This document shows, in pieces, positions 11,201 to 22,330 of a stretch of 64,000 nt of DNA (position 1 is its first letter; each line of letters begins with the position of its first letter). The stretch is from Branchiostoma floridae (lineage: Eukaryota > Chordata > Leptocardii > Amphioxiformes > Branchiostomatidae), in NCBI RefSeq assembly GCF_000003815.2, contig NC_049980.1, positions 4,041,370 through 4,105,369 on the forward strand. Direction: 5' to 3'. A program made the position numbers and the translations under genes. The notes beneath the pieces were generated by a model. That model was not told where the DNA came from. It did not search any database and saw only the letters and a list, made by a program, of their open reading frames with translations.

Positions 11201-14200
11201 TCAAGAAGCCTTAATGCCTTATGTTAACTTATGTTTTCAAAAACTCCATGTCAAAGGAGGCAGAGCCCTAAGTTCCACCCGGCGCTCGGTTGCCATTTTT
11301 TTTTAAATCCCTTCAACCCTTTGCATGACATAGTAAGGAACAACAGACAATATATAGCGAGTCTGCAGTCAAGGAGTCCTTGCTTCAAGTTTGCTTTGAC
11401 TTTTGTTTGAACCAACTTTGTCTGTGTCAGTCTGTCAGTGTTAGGAGATTTGCCCTATTGCCATGCCAATTGATAAACGACAGAATGTGTTGAATAACAT
11501 GAGCATCATTTAGACCCTGCGACCGCCTGCCCTGCTGTAAGCACATAACAGATTGACAGGATTAAACAGGTGTGAGGAGGTTAGTCTCGTTACGTGTCCA
11601 TTCGGGAGAAAATCTACAGCCACGGCGTCTGCTCTATACTTCATCTTTGTTGAGAATAGAGGTAGAGGGCTTGTAGACATCAAACTATGTTGATTCCACT
11701 ACACATAATATACTGTGAATGCCAAAATGTTCGCAGTGGATTAATGTTCGCGGTTTCGTGGTGACCACTTTGCCGCGAAGTTAAAACCACCGCGGACATT
11801 TTAATTTCTATTATATATAATGGTATTAGACTGCAGTCTATGGTGTTGCAGCAAAATTAAATCCCTGCGAACTTAAATGCATTTACAGTAATATTGTTAA
11901 TGACACCCTCGGGGCACCCCAAAACTGATGCAACCTTGCAAATGAAAAACAAAGTGGTCAGGAAGGTGTAACAAATGACTTAACACAAGATATGCTACAC
12001 AGAAAATTGTTAATTTTTGTTCTTGTGTATTGGAAAATTATACTCAGGGAACAAAATACATTTTGTGGTACTACCAAGTTTACGACAAAAGTATGTTTTA
12101 CCCATTGTACAACTACATTTAGTGACTTTCTCCAATTTTTTTTCAATTTACGGCATATATTTGCTCATTTTGCAGCTTAAAATTTGCCGTTGTAATTACA
12201 ACCTTTTTTTTAAATTGACCAAAATTGATGGGCACACAAATGTCCTCCACATTATGAAGTCTGCATGGCCTAATAGGTCCAAACGAAACAACAGGAAAAG
12301 TTGTTCGTCAAGTATGATAACTTTGCCAGTCACATTCAGAGTCTTACATGACTGTATATCACCATTATCTGGATAAGGGCTGCATCGTAATTTCAGAGAT
12401 AGTCTTCTGGGCTGAGTGACTCTCATTTGTCTAGGATTAACTGCCTTGGAGCGGTGCAATGGCCGAGTGGGTAGAGTGTTCGTCTTGCATTCGGTAGGTC
12501 GTGAGTTCGATCCCCGGCCGAGTCATACCAAAGAATCTAAAAGTGGTACATGCTGCTTTCTCTGCTTAGCACTCAGCACTAATGAGAAAGAGTATGGAAG
12601 TTAAACACACATCACTACCAGCAGACCAGCCCCCTGCTGTAGTGGCTTGCACAAATGTGTGGTCCAAGGGCTTCGAAGTGGAGATGGGCGCCACCCTACG
12701 CATCCGTAGATGCATGGGCAAACTTTTTTTAACTGCCTTGGAGGTCTATGAACTGTAGAACTGGAAGACTGTTGAACTGGTGAAGTTTCCAACCATCCCT
12801 TACCTAATCCCTTGATGTCCAGGTCATTTGGGGACAAGGTGGCCATGAACTTTAAGGCAGAGATTTGTCTCCCTGCTTGCATGTCCCCAGCTTGCAAAAC
12901 TGTAATGTGGCCATTAAGTCCTGTGGGTAATGGCCCAGCCTTTGGACGAGAACCCATGAGTTTGAATCTAGGCGTTGTCATTAACCGAACACGCGCGCTA
13001 ATGGAAAGGATTGCAGTCCTTAGGACGGGACGTTAAGACGTGGTCCAATACTGTGCTTGTCAAATTTAAAAGAATGGTTACTTTCCTAGTTTAATGGACC
13101 TGCAATTACTGCACCTGTCTTCTCTATCACGACCACTGGAAGAGTTAAAGCTCATCAGTTCATTGAGTTCATGTGGACTAAACTGGCTGGAGATCACAAT
13201 GGCTTTGAGGTCATAGATACAAAATAAATTCATCTAGACAGGAATCATATTGCCAGTGTGTGTCTGTTACTTTGTGCATACATGTAGGTCCGGGCTTGAT
13301 TCGAAGAATGCAGGTGTCTTGAGACAGTAGTGGTGCAGTCCTTGCAATTACTTTCAATTGGTACAACCCTAGTCTACATTATCCCATAGAAGTCAGAGTC
13401 TTTGTGTGCAAACAGATGTTGTAAAAATATTCTTCGTTCTGATACTACACAGACCACCCTGGCTTTTAGTCAGGCAGGCATCAGGGCATCTTTGTACGCC
13501 CTGTTCTGAAAATAATTGAAATTGGATGCCCTACTATGCCCTGAAGACGCCCTCACACTGGGGAGCACATTCTCTGACAAGCATGAAATTCTGATTGACC
13601 AGGGATGCTACGGTCACATGTGGCCTGTCTGTCCCCAAATTTGCACCTCAAAATACAGGAAATAATGTTTCAGAGAGTTTCAAAAATTTCCATGTGAGGA
13701 TGTCCCCAGACCACTACAATACTCGCCCTTGCAACGCTCGCCGAACGGCAAGAAAATTGGACACCCCATGATGAAATCCTAGCTAAAAGCCTGAGACCAC
13801 CTATTTCAACACTCCATGATGGGAACAGGTTTTGTGAAGATTCATAGAGGCATGGTGTCATTTTGACCTTTCTATAGGAGAACTTACATAACTGTTACAG
13901 CCTAATTGTCCCCTGAGATGCCATAATGGAGGCCCAATCGTGCATGCCTCAAGCTGAGATCGTCACAGAATGTAAAAAATATATTACATAAGCTTTGGTT
14001 TGGTTTGATATTCCCATCTCTATTTAGTGAATACAATGAATTTCAAAGTTGTATAGCTGCTTTTAGCCCAGATGTGAGCTTATGCCAGTGGAGATTGTAA
14101 TGATCTTTTCTCCCTTAAGCTTTGGTGAAAGAAAAAAACTCAAGAACATGTTTGCACAAGTCTGACAATAAATGTTGTGCTCTTGGATATAGGATGTTAA

Positions 14201-17200
14201 GCTAAAGATCTTGTAATTGAGTAAAATTCTTTGAGTACAAAGGCAGATGCCAGTCTCTTTCCACACTCAGTATGGTGTATGTTGTATGGTATACTCTTCC
14301 TCATTTGAGTTGACATTGCATGTCTTAACCATATAGGCCCCAGCTGTTTCTTGTGCACACTGGACTATTTTCCCATTAGAACCTAAAGTGGCCATATCCC
14401 CTACCATGGACCCGATTAATACCTCCCCACGAACCCTCCCTGTCTGTCATCATGGCCAAGTGTGCTCTCGAGAAGTATCTCACTGGGCCGCGACTCTTCG
14501 AGGCACTCATTGTCAGTGGCCATTTTTCAAATGTTTCATCTGAGTTTGCCATTGTGGTCACACTGACATGCAACACATACAACACCCTGTAATACGTGGC
14601 CTCTACAAAAAAAATGGCCACTTCCTCAATTTCAACACCAAATTACCAGTATATTATAAGATAACTTTATGGGAATATTAAGCAGTGTGGCCACAGATTC
14701 TAATACACAATGATTGAGATTCATCAAAAAGAGTTTATGCCGATTGCAGTGACCTACTGTGCCTATTCACACCATTTTGCCAACTTCAGCAGTGTTTATT
14801 TTTATTTTTCAAGTTTCAGGTGACATATTGGTGCCGATCGGTGCCAGATTGGAGTTGATTGGCACCTGTTCGAAACCAACATTTGCCAAATGCAAACAGT
14901 CACCAAAATGAATTACCCAATGCTTCAATGCTCTTATTAGATATCTTCCCCTTCGGTTGAGTAACATTGCATGTCATAACCAGGTCCCAGTTGTACCTCT
15001 GCAGTGCTCCATCAGCACATATCACCTGATGCACACCTCCCCACTTACCCTTCCTGTCAATCATCACGGTCCCGCTGTCGGTATCATTGACACATTTAAA
15101 TCTGCCGCTGATGACCCGGTGCTTCACTAGATGGAGATCAACCTAAGGTCCCATGGGCCAGTGGTGGTGTGATTATGGATGTATGGAATGGGCCTGTGTA
15201 GTAATATCTTCGATGTAGAAAGTGCTAAGCAGCTCCAGTTGATTACATCTTGGTGGAAAATGTGCAGATGTTGGCAATAAATCCTTGTGTTTTGTTTTGT
15301 TTTGCACACTGTCCACAGAATAACCAAAGAGGCTTGGTTGGCGTCACTCCTCTGTTATGGTGTGGTGTGGTGTGGTGTCACCAGGTGTACGGAAATGTCA
15401 TTAAGCTTACCCTTGTCTAGGATCAAATTTTGCCATGTCAGAAAATAGTTTTTCATAGGGTCAGAATTCAAAAGCATTGCTTTAGACCTTATGAGGATTT
15501 GGCCATTGTCATTTGATATCATAAAGGTAAAAATTTGGTCAGCAATATGTGATCTTCCAAATCGTTGCTTCTGAACTCCAGCAAATAGTCCAGCAGCATA
15601 GCTGAAAAATTGTGCAAATTTGTCTAAAAGCGCCAAATTTGGCACACATGCAGTTGAATGTACATTGTATTCTAAACAAAAATAGATATGGAGGCATCTC
15701 AAGTTCCCAGAATTGATTTTATGGCACAAGAACAAGAACTACTCACACCTTCAGTGCCAAAGTTATCAAAAACGTAGAATTGATGTTATTCAAAAGTTCA
15801 TATCTAGAGAATGGCTAACTACAGTATGGACATTCTCACTTAGATAGCAAGGGTGACATGCACTACATGTAGTCTTGCCCGATCAGCACTTTCATTTGCC
15901 TGATGAGCTCTTTCACTTGCCTGGGACAATCAGGCCAATGTATTTATCTAACCCAGGTAAAAAGCAACTAGAATTTTTTCTTTAAGGGTACATGGGAGTA
16001 TGCCATGAATTTCAGCACTAAATCTGCCCCAGCCTTTATAGGATCATCAATTTTATTTTTAAATCTGCAGTTGTACAAAGGGAAGGGAAGGAAAGGGAAA
16101 TAAAAATTCATTGGCCCTATTGAGCAAGTAAAACATGGTCCTTTCATCTTCCTCGAAGCAATTTTGCACTGGCCCTAAGTCTAATGACACTATTTTAATC
16201 TATGCTTTTGTACCTGCAGAAAGGAAATCCTTTTTTCTATTAAGGGGTCAAAAGCACTTAATTTAAACCATGTAGCAATGCTTCAATACATGTGTACAAG
16301 GCCAGGCAAGTCGCTGAGAGCGTAATTTATTTAGAAGTATATCCATATTGACCCAAATCCTTCTGGCGCAATCAGGCAAGTACAAGACTGCAAGCGCTCG
16401 CTCGATCAGCACTTTTGCTTGCCCCTGGCAATAAGGCCAATAGTGAACTTGTCCAACCCCGATACCAAAAAGCAAAACAAATTTGAATCTTTGTTAACTT
16501 TGACTGTACCTCACAGGGATGTGTTGTAAGTTATAGTGGAGCGTCTGTCCTTGCCTAAGCCAGGATCATAAATTTGATCTTCTGCACAAAGCAAAGGGAA
16601 GACAAATTATGTACATGTACTAAGTGTTGTAGACAAGTGGAACATAGGCCATACTAGCTTTAATGATTTACTACCTGGAAGACATCAATGGTTCTCCTGA
16701 GGATTCTGACTTTGTTGTGGTAAGCAGGAGGAAAGCCTGATGTATGTATAACTGCAATACAAACCAGTCAATAAACCCCTTTGAACCACACAAACAGCAT
16801 TCGTCACGGTGATTTTACGCACAAACCTTAACGTCATCGCTTTCGTCCGTTAGTGAAAATATTAAAGAATGCATTCAAAATTGTTTGCTGAATGCAGAAG
16901 AAGCAGCACTTAAAGCTTTTATCACCAGCCACTGTTATTACAAAAGGGTTCTGGGGTATCGCGAGTATTCACTTCTGCCAGTGCCCCAGTACCCGCACAC
17001 ATGTGGCAAAACGTTTCCAAACATCACCATACAATGTACATGGCTAGTTCCCCACTTGCATAACATACTGGTGGGAATGGCATTTTTTACTTATCTGTTG
17101 TACAACAGTCAGGACGTAGATTGCAATCGAAAACTTGCTTTTTCTGGGTTCAACTTCAGAAAGTTCAGCATTGTACAATCATGATGATTTAACTACAAAC

Positions 17201-17569
17201 AAAGATGAGCTTCTATGATATTGAACACCTTCCTTGCAGCCTAACCTAAAGACTAATAGAATGATTGAGAAACTGATCTTATTGATTATTGCAGATTTGA
17301 TTACTGTTCAGAGGCACATCCTGCTGCTTTTGATTGATTGACTGATTGAACGGTGTTATTGGTTATTGCAGGTGTGGGGCCTGCTGGTGCACAACCTGCT
17401 GTACTCCTTCCCCGCGGAGCACATGCGCACCTCCATCTTCCGCAACCTCGGCGCCGGCGTGACCCAGCTCCACCTCGGGCCGACCAATCACATGTTCTCC
17501 TGCGGGGCGGACGGCACGCTCAAGTGGCGCCTCCTCCCGGACAGGGACAACCTCCTGCACACGTTGTGA
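2144..17569 (+). CDS. DMXL: DMXL (DmX-like / rabconnectin-3 alpha), C-terminal end of gene
   Basis: Two coding exons, 2144..2271 and 17372..17569, join in frame to give the last 107 residues plus stop of a DmX-like protein. The peptide contains IFDVRQRQL, QAHESAVKCLALDP, VTGSVDGEVKVW, FRNLGAGVTQL and FSCGADGTLKWR, the C-terminal WD40 blades that I recognise from vertebrate DMXL1/DMXL2. Family knowledge: DMXL proteins are giant (about 3000 residues) WD-repeat scaffolds that assemble and regulate the V-ATPase with WDR7 and sit on vesicles. The rest of the gene must lie upstream of base 1. The separating intron is 15,100 bases and full of repeats. Amphioxus would be expected to have one gene ahead of the vertebrate DMXL1/DMXL2 split; I cannot tell the two apart here. 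The gene converges on the opsin gene, with about 4.7 kb between their 3' ends. Confidence 0.93.
2523..2696. mobile_element. Foldback MITE, about 65 bp arms
   Basis: ATTCAAACACAATTCAATCT at the left is matched by AGATTGAATTGTGTTTGAAT at the right. The pairing continues inward through the ACTGGATAAAAAACG and CTTCCAGACGTTT blocks with a few mismatches. Only about 45 bases of loop remain. It has no coding capacity and lies 250 bases inside the last DMXL intron. Confidence 0.85.
3130..3450. repeat. Duplicated intron segment, about 180 bp offset
   Basis: The block from ACCTGAAAAC through TCATCTGAACAAATCATGCC to TGTACAGAGTGTT appears near 3140..3235 and again near 3325..3405 with few changes. A more worn version is near 3915..4000. 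This is an old local duplication. Confidence 0.75.
3504..3863. mobile_element. MITE with terminal inverted repeats (about 33 bp)
   Basis: The left end AGGCCCAATTTACACACAG followed by TTTTTACCGATATC is mirrored at the right by GATATCGGGAAAAACTG followed by TGTGTAGATCGTGCCT. The 360 bp body is non-coding and GC-richer than its surroundings. The flanks TAAGTT and TTAGTT may be a decayed target duplication. Confidence 0.8.
6276..6794. mobile_element. Foldback element with about 165 bp arms around a minisatellite
   Basis: The left arm starts AACATCGAGCAG and runs to TGTCTCCAGGAACAAAG (about 6440). The right arm starts CTTTGTTCCTGGAGACATC (about 6640) and runs to CTGCTCGATGTT, nearly complementary over its whole length. 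The flanks read CTAA on both sides, a possible 4 bp target duplication. It interrupts one unit of the 320 bp array, so it is younger than the array. Confidence 0.88.
6423..6650. repeat. EcoRI-rich minisatellite inside foldback element
   Basis: Units of AGAATTCTGGAGAATTCTGG plus GAACCTGAGCC repeat about six times, some with GCAGAATTC instead of GGAGAATTC, and one with an extra ATCA. The AGAATTCT core is palindromic. Frames read through it on the minus strand only because of the repeat. Confidence 0.88.
8130..8378. mobile_element. hAT-like MITE with 8 bp target duplication
   Basis: The terminal inverted repeats are CAGGGTTGTAGCCAGC and GCTGGCTACAACCCTG. The element is flanked on both sides by CATCAATA (8122..8129 and 8379..8386), an exact 8 bp duplication. 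An 8 bp duplication with CAGGG termini is typical of non-autonomous hAT elements. The 249 bp body is GC-rich and non-coding. Confidence 0.93.
8511..8945. repeat. GAGT/CAGT microsatellite and degenerate tetranucleotide tract
   Basis: A long run of GTGA/GAGT units (8560..8632) is embedded in GTCA-rich variants such as GAGTCAGTCAGTCA. A perfect hairpin, CATGCTAGCTTTTA followed by ATAAAAGCTAGCATG, sits immediately before it (about 8487..8515). Confidence 0.9.
9856..10012. repeat. 38 bp minisatellite, about four copies
   Basis: The unit contains GCCAGAAACAATAATTTTTC and TTACTAAGGCCTTACTGT. The GCCAGAAAC word falls at 9894, 9932 and 9970, an exact 38 base spacing. The last copy has ACCGAGG for ACTAAGG. 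Confidence 0.9.
10785..11575. repeat. Diverged internal duplications in DMXL intron
   Basis: The block TTGAATAACATGAGCATCAT with its flanks occurs near 10818 and near 11490. A second block, CTGGGGA plus TTCTCTGACA plus GGTCACATGTGGCC, occurs near 11088..11160 and again near 13558..13625. These look like old copies of one repeat family. No coding gene is supported. Confidence 0.6.
11711..11890. mobile_element. MITE with TACTGTAAATGC-type ends
   Basis: It starts TACTGTGAATGCCAAAATG and ends AAATGCATTTACAGTA, with GTTCGC and GCGAAC just inside. TA at both ends suggests a TA target duplication. The same terminal motif ends repeats near 28370..28870 and 47740, so this is a family in the window. 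Confidence 0.75.
12451..12730 (+). mobile_element. tRNA-derived SINE with 12-13 bp target duplication
   Basis: The head has a pol III A box (TGGCCGAGTGG) and B box (GAGTTCGATCC) about 45 bases apart. The body ends in a run of eight T. The element is flanked by identical AACTGCCTTGGAG sequences at 12439..12451 and 12731..12743, the mark of LINE-assisted insertion. An open frame across its head is not a gene. Confidence 0.9.
14340..15127 (-). pseudogene. Two diverged protein-like segments, family unknown
   Basis: On the minus strand, 15127..14900 reads an open segment containing TVMIDRKGKWGGVHQV and DLVMTCNVTQPKGK. A second segment at about 14520..14285 contains AMMTDREGSWGGINRV and, after a frameshift, YMVKTCNVNSNEEE. 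The two share the M-D-R-G-WGG and KTCNV-like blocks at protein level, so they derive from one coding-like sequence. The upstream segment follows a CCATCTAG that could be an acceptor. The frameshift argues for a relic, either of a gene or of a mobile element ORF. I do not recognise the family. Confidence 0.35.
15550..15710. repeat. Old dispersed repeat shared with opsin intron (25.8 kb)
   Basis: The sequence around TGTGCAAATTTGTCTAAA and GTATTCTAAACAAAAATAGA resembles 25780..25915 (TGTGCAAATGTGTTTAGA, GTATTCTAAACAATAATGGA) in the same orientation. Open frames over both copies are similar in part but show no known domain. Confidence 0.5.
15750..17371 (+). other. DMXL last intron, 3' portion, nothing recognised
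   Basis: This is AT-rich intron sequence. Pieces such as CGATCAGCACTTTTGCTTGCC are repeated loosely (near 15880 and 16408). No exon, RNA gene or intact element was recognised before the acceptor at 17371. Confidence 0.5.
17372..17569 (+). CDS. DMXL: DMXL terminal coding exon
   Basis: The acceptor is TTATTGCAG ending at 17371. The exon opens with GTG TGG (VW) and reads 65 codons to TGA at 17567..17569. It contains LLVHNLLYSFPAEHMR, SIFRNLGAGVTQLHL and MFSCGADGTLKWRLLP, the closing blade and C-terminus of DMXL proteins. It is strongly GC-rich at third positions, unlike everything around it. Frames on both strands across this segment are shadows of this exon. Confidence 0.95.
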   Translation: MWGLLVHNLLYSFPAEHMRTSIFRNLGAGVTQLHLGPTNHMFSCGADGTLKWRLLPDRDNLLHTL

Positions 17570-19590
17570 GAGCCGCTAGGGGGCCAGCTATGCAGCCTGT
17601 ATACACATGCGGCGATGCCGTAGTAGGACTTAAACATTAGCTCCGACCTGTGATGTACCCAGTGTAGCTTAAAGGCTATTTTTACAGAAAAACAAAAATG
17701 GGGGAGGTTTTTCTGCTCAAATGTGCAATTTAGATGATTCCCTTCTCAGAGTTCTGTACGTATATAAATTCGTATATATATATACATGTATCTCGCGGAA
17801 TGCTGCCTGGGTTGTCTTCTTGCCCTTGATCTTGGCAATCAGAGTTTCCCTTCCATCGAAGGATGAACTGTCTGAGCAGCAAAGATTAACCCTCTCCATA
17901 CCAAGCCAACCTCCTGGCACCAACATTGTGTGGCTGACAACGCTACGAGCAGGGTGAGGGTTTCGGCTGCGATATGATTGGTTTAGAGTCCCCACCTGTA
18001 TCCCATACCCATCCACTAATACAGTCTTCATCATCTGTACATGTATCAGACGTGACGCCACATACACTAACTTGTAGATCCCCTCGATCACCACAGAAAA
18101 ATACTTCTCCACATCCACTTAGTTTCCAATAGACACGTCAGTCTTTCAGTATAAACGTGTTAACATTCATGCAAAAACTTTGGGATGATCGGAAAAGTCA
18201 GTCAGAGTTGGTTTTGAAGCCTGTGTGGGTTTCTTGAAAATTGTTGGAGTGAGAGGTTCTAGGATTGATTCCAAGAAGCCTAAATGAAGACTTTCCAGAA
18301 ATTTGATGGAGTGAGAGTTTCCAGGATTGATTCCACGAAGAACGAAGACTTTCATATAATGACCCTCTAGTTGTGTAAACAAATGAGGTTTACACTTTTG
18401 TTTACAATAGACCTGTGTAGGGCACTGATGGAACCAGACATGTAGAATGGATATTGTGGTTACATTGTATGAGGGTACAGAACTGGGATGCTACAATCTT
18501 TATAACTTGAAACTGCAGTTGAGTACTAGGTAACTGTCAATGCTCCCTTACAGATGACTGATAAAATTCTACAGGTTAATTTCTGTGTACTCCCAATGTT
18601 TACTTATAAGCAGAATAACCTAAAACAAAAGATTGTTTGAAAAGTATATAAATTATGATGATAACTTTACATCCATTTTTGTCAGTAAGTTCTACATACT
18701 TGTGAATATATCAGCCTAAAGATATTTGCAAAAAATCTTTTGTTTTCTTTATTGAAAGTGGTCAGTATTAACTGTTTCAGTTCTGCCGTGATATACCAAT
18801 GTTATTTGTCACCTAACAATGGCAGTGTTTTAATCAGTATCAATCTTAAGGAAGCCATTTGACTTTTGCTTTAAAGTGGCATTAAGTTGTACAAAGAAGA
18901 CTCTTCATATGTGTAGATTGGGATGCTCATGCTTTACAACACACTGGTGCATTGTGGGGATTTCTTCCAATATTCACTGGAAATTACCCATCACCCCCTG
19001 AAGGTAGTACATTGTATCTTTCATGTTGTGCAATTTTACATGATTCGTTAAAGATGTAAGTATTTAATTGGTACAGTTGGTTTTCTTTTCTTTTTTCAGA
19101 AGAAGATTCTGTTTTTTAGAATAATTGGTGTACTTGCAATTCGGAGGCATTAATAATGTTTTTGTTACGTAATGTTGTTAAGGACATTTTGTATTGTAGA
19201 TCGCTATATGAGAAAGGAAATAGAACGCCATTATATATGATACAATATGTGTACAAAATTTTAGCTTATTTGCAAAGGAATCGCCAGCTTTTTATTTGAA
19301 CCACGCTCAAATCACTGTAAAAGGAATTCTGACACATCCGACAAATTACGTGCAATTTGAGGGGAAAGAATATTAATAGCATTTGTGCAGTTCTATTGTT
19401 AAAGTATCAATCTTCAAGGTGAACTCGTTGTAAATATGAAGGAAAAATTTTACTTCTTTGCCGGCTGCCTCGTCTGTCTGCAATTGTAAAGTACATATCA
19501 GTGTTGGTCTGTTGTCTCGTACACCATCTTGTCATGACGAAGAGAAGAAAGTTGTGAAAACAAGGAATAAAGAGAAGTTGAAAGATTTAT
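17570..19590 (+). other. DMXL: DMXL 3' untranslated region
   Basis: No coding potential follows the TGA at 17569. The DNA stays AT-rich and shows few of the repeats seen elsewhere, as expected for a long 3' UTR. The first canonical AATAAA I find is at 19566..19571, followed by a T-rich stretch. The end of the transcript is inferred from that signal only. Confidence 0.6.
19566..19571 (+). terminator. DMXL: poly(A) signal AATAAA for DMXL
   Basis: AATAAA sits about 2.0 kb after the stop codon and is followed within 40 bases by a TTTTTGTGGCTTTTTTTG-like GU/T-rich stretch, the usual downstream element. It is the only exact AATAAA I noticed between the stop codon and here. Confidence 0.55.
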
Positions 19591-20269
19591 CTGAATTTTT
19601 GTGGCTTTTTTTGTCACGGGTAATTTTGTGAATGATACGTCATGAGAAGTACGTTCTCGGCCTCACTCAGAAATATTCTGAATATACCCACCAAATTTCA
19701 AGTCATTGTGGTCATTACTTTCCAGTCAATGTTCTTTTGAAAATCAGTTTGGTGTAAAACAAGGATAAAATGTGATCAGTGCTGTGTGGGTCGTGTTCTT
19801 CATGCCATGAAATCTTCATAGAAATATTTTGGTACACATTCACAAAAATATACTTTATAACTACATGTAAGTCATAGTCGTCTTCAATATAAATAATAGG
19901 TTGGATTCAAGGCCACTCCAAACAGCGAATTGTTTGGAGAGTGGGTCGAGAGCAAGGTCATAGGGTGGTCCAAATGTGTGACATGGGATTTCAGTTGTGA
20001 AAAACATTCAATTTATCAATTTGGAAAGTTTTGTACCCCAATCTTTCAGTTAGCAAGGACGTAATCTAGCATTTAGCCTTAGTAAAGCGAAAAATGAGTA
20101 ATATTCTCACACGGTTATCATTCTCGTGTGTTTCTTGGTAATTCAGATGTCGGACGAGACAAAACATACAAATAGCTGACATTTCATCAAGGAGGGTTTG
20201 GACTACAACCTGACCTATTCAGGCAACATGCGTTAGCTAGAGCTTGATGAAAACCTCGTGGTACATAAT

Positions 20270-20600
20270 GTAGGTAAACTAACTGATGTACTGACATCTT
20301 TTGAAGAGCCTTTTTGACATGACATGTGTAGCCTCATTGGCAGTAGGTTGTTTACCACTGTGTCTAGGGGTGGTGTATTGGAATGCGGAGCCCATCCTTC
20401 TCCTTCGACCGTCCTTAACCTTCCCAACCGAAGTCCGGTACCCATTGTGCATGTTACACCTGGATGGATAGAATGAGGTAAGTCTTGTAAAGTGCCTTTC
20501 CCAAACCTCAGAGGGAACAACATCGGTTGCATATCAGAGGACTTAAACACAGGACATCTGAGTTTTGGACCGAACAACCTATTCACTACGCCAACACGAC
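20270..20600 (-). mobile_element. tRNA-derived SINE, minus orientation
   Basis: Read on the minus strand it starts TCGTGTTGGCGTAGTGAATA, with a B-box-like TGTTTAAGTCC 50 bases on, then GGGAAAGGCACTTTACAAGA and ATTCTATCCATCCAGG. The GGTTGTT-ACCACTGTGTCTAGG block recurs at about 39,430, marking a second, truncated copy. Confidence 0.65.
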
Positions 20601-22144
20601 ACAATTATCACATGTTTCGATATTTCCCATGAATGTGTAAATTTTGTATTTGATTTTTAGCAATTTTTTTCATTACCTTCGCTACACACGTTACACTTGC
20701 TCACGTGTGGTCATTGTTGTTTTTGGCATGAAGTCGATGTTACATTATCTTTGCAGGAAGTTATACTTTTTACGTGCTACTTCTGTCACTGGTCAATTGT
20801 GACTTGAGTCTTATTACACTTGACCTTTTAGAACAATGTCACGAAAATTCCACACATTTATTCATTCATTCATTCATACAGTCAGTTACCAACACATTAA
20901 TAAAACACATTCTGGACAATGCAGCTATAAAATGCTTTATTAAATTGTTGGCGTATGAGCTTCATTACCGTATACGTATGTACAGTTATTGCATGCTCAC
21001 GTCAGTAACTTTCTTTCCCTGCCATTTGTTGATGATACGGTTTTTCTGGAATGTGAACGACTACAAATTCAGTCATAACCGCTTCAAAACGTAACGCAAC
21101 ATACAAAATGGTAGGCTATTAATTATCATCAAGATACAAGATGTCATCAACTATAGATAGTTCAACAACGCCAATGATCCATACTTGATATTTGTATTGC
21201 TTGAATATCATATTTTTAAGCCAGGTTAACTGTTATCAATGGAATAAGTAATTTTTTTGTTTCGTTGCCATCATCTTCACAACGTCACAGACAAAATGGC
21301 GCCATGTATAGGTGAACTGGTCCGCTAAACAGCTAAATACGAAATAGCTCAATACATACAAATATACAATTGCTGACAAAATCCAGTATATACAATGAAT
21401 TGATTGTCATCATCGAGTATTATTTGTCCTAGTGCATTAAGCGTGTGAACGCATTTGGTCCTCACTTACTGTACATACAGTGACGTAGAAGGCCTGGTTT
21501 TTCGTATTGTCTCAATGCAAGTGTTTCACTTTGGGATTTTTTGAGCATAGAAAAATGTTGTGTTTCCTGTAACACGACCGACCTTAGCAAAAACCTTGAA
21601 TTTTTGTTCAACAACTATATAGCAAGGTACACAAATTTTTGGTCTAGCATTTGGGTGATGAGAATTCGAAATAGAATACGAGCAGTCATGAATATTTTTG
21701 TGCAAACATGCTGTAACGTTTTTTTCACTCTCGTAACAGATGAGAGACTAACTTTGTTCAGTTTATCAATATATTGTCCCATTAGTACGATGAATATTGG
21801 TATAGATACGAGGGGAGATCAACCGAAAATAATAAACCCAACTCCAATGTCGAGGCACAACTTCATAGTATGAAGCCTTTTATCAATATCCTCCAAATTT
21901 CCAATCATTGGAGTCATTACTTTCCAGGCATTCATTTTCTCTTGAATCACAAGGTAAGTGGCTAGAAAAGCAAGGGTGAATTGTGATGACACGTGTGGTC
22001 GAGTTCCTCATGCCGTAAATTATATGTCATTGACAAAAGACATTGTCAAAATGTTTGATGATGATTCTCTTCCTATTTGAAGCAGAAAGAAGTGGGTGTC
22101 TGACTTCCAGCAAGTTGACCCGCATACCTCAGGTCGCATCTCAA

Positions 22145-22330
22145 TTGTCCATGTTTTTTTCCCTTCTCCCTTACCTAACGTTATTGGGTGTCGCCTTCAA
22201 AGTAATGCTCATAATAATTTGAATTTTGGTACACATTCATATACGACTTTATACTTGACATCTATGCAATGAAATATGAGTTGTGCTTGTTATTTCTGGA
22301 TGAGGCCGAGAACTTATTGATCACCCCTCG
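22145..22330. repeat. Dispersed repeat, copy at 56.8 kb
   Basis: It includes CCTTCTCCCTTACCTAACGT, TTTTGGTACACATTCATATA and CTTTATACTTGACATCTATG, all repeated nearly unchanged at 56,790..56,960. It carries no recognisable coding content. Confidence 0.8.

Noticed and set aside
12455-12530. Possible tRNA gene
   Set aside because: It has A and B boxes but is the head of a SINE with target duplications about 290 bases apart; acceptor-stem pairing is not convincing.
17353-17640. Plus and minus frames overlapping the last DMXL exon
   Set aside because: They are other frames of a GC-rich real exon and have Arg/Pro/His-rich shadow composition.
21541-21873. 110-residue open frame in the intergenic region
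   Set aside because: No recognisable domain, AT-driven composition, overlaps a duplicated repeat block.
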